The notes under the pieces were generated by a model. That model searched no databases, had not been told where the DNA came from, and was given only the letters and a program-made list of their open reading frames with translations. Shown here in pieces: positions 58,329-64,000 of a stretch of 64,000 nucleotides of DNA. The stretch's first letter is position 1; each line of letters begins with the position of its first letter. A program made the translations under genes and the position numbers. The DNA comes from Strongyloides papillosus (taxonomy: Eukaryota; Nematoda; Chromadorea; Rhabditida; Strongyloididae), in NCBI GenBank assembly GCA_005656395.1, contig SRSI01000050.1:558001-622000 (forward strand). Direction: 5' to 3'.

Positions 58329-58624
58329 TGGAAAAAGATATTGTCTTTTAAATTTTATTTCAAAAATGATAAACTTCAAATATATTTATTATGATAAGAT
58401 TATTGTATTTGAATAGTAAAAATGTAAATTGTTACTACAAGAATAAATTCATACAAAATTCATTAAAAATTATTTTCGATTTATAATAATATTTTATCTT
58501 TTTGAATATAATATGCTAGAAATTTACTGGTACTAAATAACGTTAGGTGCTTTTGTAAATACTTATTAGTATAACTTTTAGCTAAAATTTATCACAAATA
58601 TCATCGTTATGAATTTCTATATTA
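58329..58624. other. 3' flank of receptor gene B
   Basis: Aligned with the flank of gene A without the inserted element. No gene. Confidence 0.55.
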
Positions 58625-58925
58625 TTTATTGAGTTAGGTCATACAATATTTGAAATGATGATCAAAGATGTGTTCTTTCCTAATTTGATAGGAAAATTTT
58701 GTGTAAACATTTTTGGCTGCAACTGATCAAATTATCCCATAAATTATTTTTTTTTGGCTTTTTTAAATAACATTTTATAAAAAATAAATTTTTATTTGAA
58801 TAAATAGAACTAAATAATTTATGATTCGTTTGAAGGTCAAATACCAGAATAGGAGGAAGCATAAGATTATGAATACCCATAATAAAATTGTCAAGTTACG
58901 GACCAATGAAGTGATAACCATAAAT
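58625..58925 (+). repeat. R525 fragment F
   Basis: CAAAGATGTGTTCTTTCCTA, GGAAAATTTTGTGTAAACAT, GGCTGCAACTGATCAAATTA and the later GGTCAAATACCAGAATAGGA words match one R525 subunit. With fragments D and E it brackets both receptor genes. Confidence 0.65.
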
Positions 58926-59189
58926 TAAAGGGAACTAAGAGAAACAAACGTTATTGATAGATATTAGTTTAGCTTAAAAGCTGAAACTGGCACAGAATTT
59001 GTTACTTAACAATAAGAAAACGTTATGATTTATTATTTATCATTTTTCTTTTATTTCTTTCGAAATAAATCAATTCTATCCATCATTTTTTGGATTATAA
59101 AAATAGTAATTCAATATTTATCTGCAAATATCTTTTAAACTAAAAAAATTATAAGCCAAATATGTTTAAGAGTTAAAATGAAACCAAGC

Positions 59190-59225
59190 GAGGCCACGAT
59201 CTTCGGCTGATTAGATAAATTTGAA
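59190..59225. repeat. Decayed copy of the GC-rich TTCG hairpin
   Basis: AACCAAGCGAGGCC, ATCTTCGGC and GATTAGATAAAT match the outer parts and loop of the hairpin at 11610-11655, with the inner stem largely deleted. Confidence 0.4.
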
Positions 59226-59549
59226 AAAATATAAAATAATATTTAAATATTGTAATTAAGAATTCAGATTTTATCATATACAAAGTTTTAAACAAATAAA
59301 ATATAATTTAGTACTTTATTTTATGGATAAACATAATCAAATGAGGAAAAATCCACATTAAATGAAAATTTATCCTTACATGGGAAATAGAGAACAATAC
59401 TAAAACATCTATATCTAATCGCCCATCAATTTTTGATAATTCAGTACTTAATCATAAGTCAGTTACAGACTTATCCTTATTTAGAAGGCAGTAAGTTCAT
59501 TTTTTTCTATTTAAAGAGATTTTATTTTTATAGTTCATTAATCAATGAA

Positions 59550-60726
59550 AATATTCAAGATACTTCTACGTGTAGACGTACAGGATATAACCTTTTGTCA
59601 AAAAGAACTGATAGAAATGTAGCAAATTCCAAGAATTTTTTTACAAAAACAAAGTATCTTTCTCGTTAACTATACAACTAAAAGGAAAATATACAATTTT
59701 ATTTCTCCAGCAGATTTATTTGAATACATAAAAATAATTATGGGAAAAATATACACAAAGATTATAAGTGTACCAAACTCCAAGATGATTTAAATCTTTT
59801 CTTGACTATTTGTGATTTTCCACCAATCCTAAAATCAGCATTTATAATGAATAGAATCAACTGGAAGTATAATGTAGATGGGTTTGTGAAACTCATTAAA
59901 ACTATAGACTGTTATAATGATATATTTAAAATAGAAAATTACAATGATAGTGATTATTCAATTTACTTTAACGATACAACAATGCATGATATTTCAAATA
60001 AAACAATCCAAAGCATGGGTAATTCAAATGATTGTAAAAAGAGAACTATGAAGAATTATTAAAATTGCATATGGAAAAGAATGACATGCAAACTCAATTA
60101 GTGATAAAGAATTCGAGAATTTAAAAACAGATGTTGAAAACTTGCGTAGAAATAAAAAGGAATGTGAAGATATAACAAAAGAATATGGAAAGAAATCTTC
60201 TAAACTAGAATCATTAAACAAGGAAATAGAAATTCTAAAATATACTATAGCATCAAATCGGAACAAAAGAGATAGACTTGAGGAAGAATTAAAGGAAAAG
60301 AAATTCTTGATTAAAGATAAAAAAGAAATAGTGAAGCTAATAAGGAATACCAAATCGTTAAGGATAAATTTTAAAACCAAGGATTAGGTGAAGAAGAAAA
60401 AAGTAATTTATATGAAAATATAGCTTACATAAGTAATCGCATAGATGTAGCAGAAAATGGAATAAAACAACTTTAAAAATGGTATGATGCATTATATGAT
60501 AGCTCATCAGAGTTCCTTGAAAAAAGTTGATCTTAAATCACAAAATTCCAAGAAACAATTAATGAAACTTAATCAAAAATTAAGTGAAAACGCAATACCG
60601 GTAAATGTTGATTCTAAACATTTGGGTATGCTAAAGAATTTAGATCAAATATTGCATTCATATAAAAATAATGTCCCTTCAGAAGGGGAAAACCTCACTA
60701 AAAAAGTCATCAAAATATGTTATTAA
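59550..60726 (+). pseudogene. Eroded NDC80-like kinetochore gene (tentative)
   Basis: Fragments in different frames follow one another. NFISPADLFEYIKIIMGKIY (about 59695-59755) and CTKLQDDLNLFLTICDFPPI, LKSAFIMNRINW and FVKLIKTI (about 59770-59905) recall the NDC80 calponin-homology region (ATPTRKEFFAIFEYLY, VEDEVPALMKYLGYPY and SKS...W). Then come coiled coils: ENLKTDVENLRRNKKECEDI and KLESLNKEIEILKYT (about 60115-60245), and later SLKKVDLKSQNSKKQLMKL (60510-60565). Stops and frameshifts separate every piece, so it cannot make the protein. NDC80 links kinetochores to microtubules. The order CH-like then coiled coil supports the call, but any single match is weak. Confidence 0.4.
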
Positions 60727-60812
60727 AAGAAAAAACTCTTTTAAGTCTAAAAAGAGGAATCAGAAACTTCTCAATGACGAAAGAGATTTATCAAAAACAA
60801 ATATTAATTTTG

Positions 60813-60910
60813 GGTAAAGCTACACTAGCCTTATTGGGTTAGTATCTATTTAACCTCTTCGAAATATAAGTAAATACATATTAGCCTAATAGAGTCAGTG
60901 TAGCTTTACC
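60813..60910. mobile_element. 98-bp miniature element, sibling of 728-826
   Basis: GGGTAAAGCTACACTAGCC at the left and its inverse GTGTAGCTTTACC at the right, with the same inner words TTATTGGGTTAGTAT and ATATTAGCCTAAT. It is flanked by ATTAATTTT (60804-60812) and TTTAATTTT (60911-60919), a 9-bp target duplication with one mismatch. It lies at the 3' end of the NDC80-like relic. Confidence 0.85.
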
Positions 60911-60919
60911 TTTAATTTT

Positions 60920-61279
60920 AACAAGTAATTACTAAAATATATAATTTTTTTATATAACACAGCTTAAATAAACTTTTTAATACCAATTTTAATTTCTTAT
61001 GAATAACATAATTTTTAGTGAAAAAAAATCTCCAAATATATTTATAATCATAAATATTTCTTTAATTAGTAATTAAATATACAAAAAACCCCGTTATTTC
61101 ACAATAAATCAGAACTTTAAATCACACTCTCTGATTGTTCGATTTTCTTTAATCACAAAATGCAAACAAAACAGTGTGAATTTATCATAGACAATATTTA
61201 TTTCACCACAAGTTTACTTTAAAAAATAACATTTTGGTAAAGTGTAGTATATTTTAGAAATTTCTTTAGAAAATATAAA
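60920..61279. other. Upstream region of the P5CR gene
   Basis: AT-rich; presumed promoter. No other feature. Confidence 0.5.
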
Positions 61280-62214
61280 ATGTATGAAAAAGTTAGTTCT
61301 AACTCTGGTAGTAATAAATCTATAGCTGATTATCAATACCATGGAAATGTTGCTTTTATTGGAGGTGGTAATATGGCAAAAGCTATGATACATGCATTAA
61401 TTAAGAAAGGTAAGTTAATAACCCTATAAGTTGTTATATGATAATGTTAGATTTCATGCCCAAATCAAACATTTACATCAGTGTTCGTTCTCCTGAAACA
61501 TGCCTAGCTTGGCAGGAGGATGGTTTCGAAAATGCTTTTACATCAAATGAAGAGATGTTTGGTATTTCTAATACTACTTTTCAAGTAGTATTTATTTGTG
61601 TCAAACCACAAATGTACAATTCTTTATTAGGAGAACTAAAAAAGTCATATTTTTCTAATGTCAATGGTGTTGTATCTGTTATGGCTGGTATTACATTGGA
61701 ACAATTATATGAAGATTTTGTTTCATTAAATTATCACAAAAGTATTATACGTTTAATGCCAAATATATCATGTCAAATTTCTAAAGGAGTATCTTTGTTG
61801 ACTTGCGATAATGTGAATACTGATCCTGCAATCAAAGATGCTACAAAGTGCATGGCTAAATGTATGGGTGAATGCCATGAGGTACATGAAAGTATCTTTG
61901 ATGCTGCAGGAACTTTAAACGGTTGTTCTCCGGCCTTTATTTTCGTTGTGATTGAAGCTCTTGCTGATGGTGGAGTAAGAAATGGATTACCAAGACATTT
62001 AGCCTTAAAATTAGCAGCACAAACTGTTGCTGGTGCTGCTGAAATGGTTAATCAAACTGAAATTCATCCAAGTGTATTGAAAGATAAAGTGTGTAGTCCA
62101 AATGGAACAACTATTGCTGGTATTGCAGAGTTGGAAAAGAAAGGAGTGAGATCTGCTTTTATAGAGGCAATAACAGCTTCAACAGAACGTGCAAAGGCTA
62201 TGGGGAAAAAATAA
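61280..62214 (+). CDS. PYCR: Pyrroline-5-carboxylate reductase
   Basis: Two exons (61280-61409 and 61451-62214; 41-bp intron) give 297 residues, the usual animal length with a short N-terminal extension. It reduces pyrroline-5-carboxylate to proline with NAD(P)H, the last step of proline synthesis. The Rossmann loop is at 24-33 (VAFIGGGNMA); the later VFICVKPQM and VSVMAGITL strands complete the nucleotide site. RLMPNISCQISKG and the C-terminal signature LALKLAAQTVAGAAEM, then HPSVLKDKVCSPNGTTIAGI and FIEAI, are intact. GTxN catalytic-region residues appear as GTLNGCSPAF. No mitochondrial presequence is obvious. Confidence 0.95.
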
Positions 62215-62964
62215 CTTGACTTAATTACTAATTGTAACTTTGATTTTACTAGAAATATTATATATTCATCGTTATCATGATCATATCATTTGTAATGTGG
62301 TTGAAGTAGAATAAGTAAAATGTGTAAGTCACTATTATTTTTTGAAATTCGGTAAATATATGTTATTTATCAAAATGAAATCTTATATTTAATGATTTTA
62401 TTTGCCAATTTTATCTTCTTTCATTTTACATTTCGTACTTATAAAATCTCTATAAATCCTTCTTTCGGAAATTGAGACAAGGAATTTGATTTTTGTATAT
62501 AAATAGGATAAACCTTGTTCTTTTTAAGACATAGGATCCAACCCTTGCCGATCTTTGTGCAACTTAAAGGGTCGATCACAAATTTTCGGGTCGTCTTTTG
62601 ACTGTTCATATTTGAAATTACTGTCGTTCCCATTGAATTACTAGGAGTTTAAACTATTTATTGGTTTTAAAAGATAATTCATAAATAGTATAATGAAATA
62701 TAGTTTCTTACGAAAAAATTTGCTTATATTAAGATAAAATAAAGTTTTTATAAGAGTGTGTGTAAAAAATAAAATTGTGTTATTGGTTTAGGGGTAGAAT
62801 TTTAGAAGTGGCTTTAAAACGAAGAGCTCTGGTCGAATAATTTACAGACCCGCCCATGCCTAACTACATTTATCAAATATCATTTTTAATGTATTTTTTA
62901 AATATTATAAAATTTTGTCGTTATTTTCTAATGTTTAATTTTCTAAAAAGTGTATGAGGAGTAA
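62215..62964. other. Convergent intergenic region
   Basis: Lies between the P5CR stop and the astacin stop. A 64-codon minus-strand frame with ATG (62633-62439, starting MGTTVISNMNSQKTTRKFVI) is less AT-rich than its surroundings, but matches nothing I know and has no splice partner. About 62785-62870 has a tRNA-like D-arm word (TTGGTTTAGGGGTAGAATT) but no complete cloverleaf. Confidence 0.4.
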
Positions 62965-64000
62965 TCATTTTATAATTTTGTTTGTCGAATTAACTTCTTT
63001 GTATGTTAATGTGAATGTATGGTTATTTTCTTTTCCGTACCACATTATAAAAACTTCATCACCTTCAGAATTAATAGTAAACGTTTTCTTTATTACTCCA
63101 CATAAACAAAGTCCAGTGACTGATGTGTCAATTTTATGCTTGATCTCTAGTCCCATTTTTGAGAAGCAAAGTAGAAATTTACTTGGATCTGGAGGACTTG
63201 CAACTACATTTTCTACTGTTACTGTTATATTACCACCATGTTCAGCTTTAATGTGGAAAGTACAATTCATTATACCAGTTTTAGTCATGTTTGACACTTT
63301 ATCAGTTGCATTATAATAATGTGTACCACATTTGTCTGGATCTGATTGCGGTTGAAGAATAGTGCAGTTAGTTCCAGCAAAACCATGTGGGCACCTGCAT
63401 TGTGAGCAATTTTTTGGGTCTCTATAACTAAAGTTTTCACATTCTAGTGGTGTAGTATCATTTTTACAGGTATCATTACAATACAAATAATTTATTAATT
63501 TAACGTCATTAAAGGTATAGTCATTCTCTTGACCAATTGTATAATTATAATTTTGATCTAACGGTACAAGTGTTGACAGATTATTACTAGAAAAAGCAAA
63601 TATACTATAATGCATAATAGAACTTAGATCGTAAGATATACCGAATGTTTGTGAATTATGCCATGGATCATATGCAACATTATATCTTTGTTCTTTTTCT
63701 ATGTTTCTTCTATAGACTCTAATGTAACTATCTCTATCTCTTCGTGATTGTTCATGATTCAGGCCTAAAGTATGCGAAATTTCATGGATTATTGCTCCAA
63801 GATGAGTCTTACAATCGTCATCTAATAAAATAGACTGAGGTTTCTCCTCTTTTCTCTTTCCCACATAGGATGAACAACCATCTTTATCATATTTAAAATT
63901 AATTCCATTTTTTAGCCTAATATGTCTTGTTGATTTATTAAAAGTAACACAAGTTTCTCCTTGAATTTTTTTTAATGCCTCTTCTATAGCATTTATGCCA
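62965..64000 (-). CDS. Astacin metalloprotease with EGF-like and CUB domains (5' end beyond window)
   Basis: The open frame runs from beyond 64000 to a stop at 62965, about 345 residues, all in one exon; the signal peptide and start are outside. The astacin domain shows CVTFNKS, the zinc site HEISHTLGLNHE (HExxHxxGxxHE) followed by QSRRDRDSYI, and the Met-turn SSIMHYSIFAF. A Cys-rich EGF-like stretch follows (CSQCRCPHGFAGTNC), then a CUB-like domain (CGTHYYNATDKVSNMTKTGI, then CTFHIKAEHG) to the C-terminus. Several N-x-S/T sites suggest secretion. In skin-penetrating nematodes expanded astacins of this layout are secreted during host invasion; that role is inference here. All zinc ligands are present, so it should be active. 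Confidence 0.93.
   Translation of the reverse strand, partial: GINAIEEALKKIQGETCVTFNKSTRHIRLKNGINFKYDKDGCSSYVGKRKEEKPQSILLDDDCKTHLGAIIHEISHTLGLNHEQSRRDRDSYIRVYRRNIEKEQRYNVAYDPWHNSQTFGISYDLSSIMHYSIFAFSSNNLSTLVPLDQNYNYTIGQENDYTFNDVKLINYLYCNDTCKNDTTPLECENFSYRDPKNCSQCRCPHGFAGTNCTILQPQSDPDKCGTHYYNATDKVSNMTKTGIMNCTFHIKAEHGGNITVTVENVVASPPDPSKFLLCFSKMGLEIKHKIDTSVTGLCLCGVIKKTFTINSEGDEVFIMWYGKENNHTFTLTYKEVNSTNKIIK

Noticed and set aside
60024..60380. 118-residue minus-strand frame rich in Ser, Leu and Phe
   Set aside because: It is the antisense shadow of the Lys/Glu-rich coiled-coil pieces of the NDC80-like relic.
62785..62870. tRNA-Pro-like sequence
   Set aside because: Only the D-arm word (TTGGTTTAGGGGTA) fits. 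No paired acceptor stem, anticodon arm or TTCGA loop could be formed.
62954..63316. 120-residue plus-strand frame
   Set aside because: It is antisense to the CUB part of the astacin gene.

Overview
The window is very AT-rich eukaryotic DNA with compact protein genes. Introns are short (mostly 38-55 bp, GT...TTTTAG or similar), a long AT-rich stretch separates most genes, and homologues are animal-type. The gene content (astacin with EGF and CUB, expanded F-box genes, a broken serpentine receptor, small introns, acceptor-like sites just before start codons) fits a clade IV parasitic nematode of the Strongyloides kind. That assignment is inference; no rRNA or mitochondrial marker is present.

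Layout. 1-935: relic of a RAD54-like helicase gene (minus) broken by two miniature transposons whose target duplications can be read exactly. 2719-6408: Golgi alpha-mannosidase II. 7757-8306: ~100-bp tandem repeat. 8493-10480, 15661-17655 and 20154-22120: three copies of a ~2-kb repeat built from diverged ~525-bp subunits; the last two flank a 2.5-kb palindromic satellite (17656-20153). Between them lie a small lysine-rich gene (11233-11577), RPA70-like sequences (11682-13007) and a chemoreceptor pseudogene (14149-14971).

22595-33935 is the conserved housekeeping block: WDR75/UTP17 (minus), ceramide-1-phosphate transfer protein (minus), TMEM242 (plus), PIG-L (plus, 127 bp after TMEM242), AP-3 beta (plus) and a chromodomain-SET H3K9 methyltransferase (minus). 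36180-37808 is a Kelch protein. 38665-43045 holds three tandem F-box genes and a dead fourth. 43412-46606 is a five-exon MARVEL-type membrane protein (minus). 48903-50309 is a secreted Cys-rich repeat protein.

51072-58328 carries two intronless type-I membrane proteins from a ~5-kb tandem duplication. They share the juxtamembrane half and promoter but diverge at the N-terminus, and a 1.57-kb inverted-repeat element with a nested palindrome sits between them. 59550-60726 looks like an eroded NDC80-type coiled-coil gene. 61280-62214 is pyrroline-5-carboxylate reductase, and the window ends inside an astacin metalloprotease (minus).

Exon structures were built by hand from reading frame and splice consensus; every multi-exon model listed keeps frame across all junctions. 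Names rest on remembered family motifs, not on a search.
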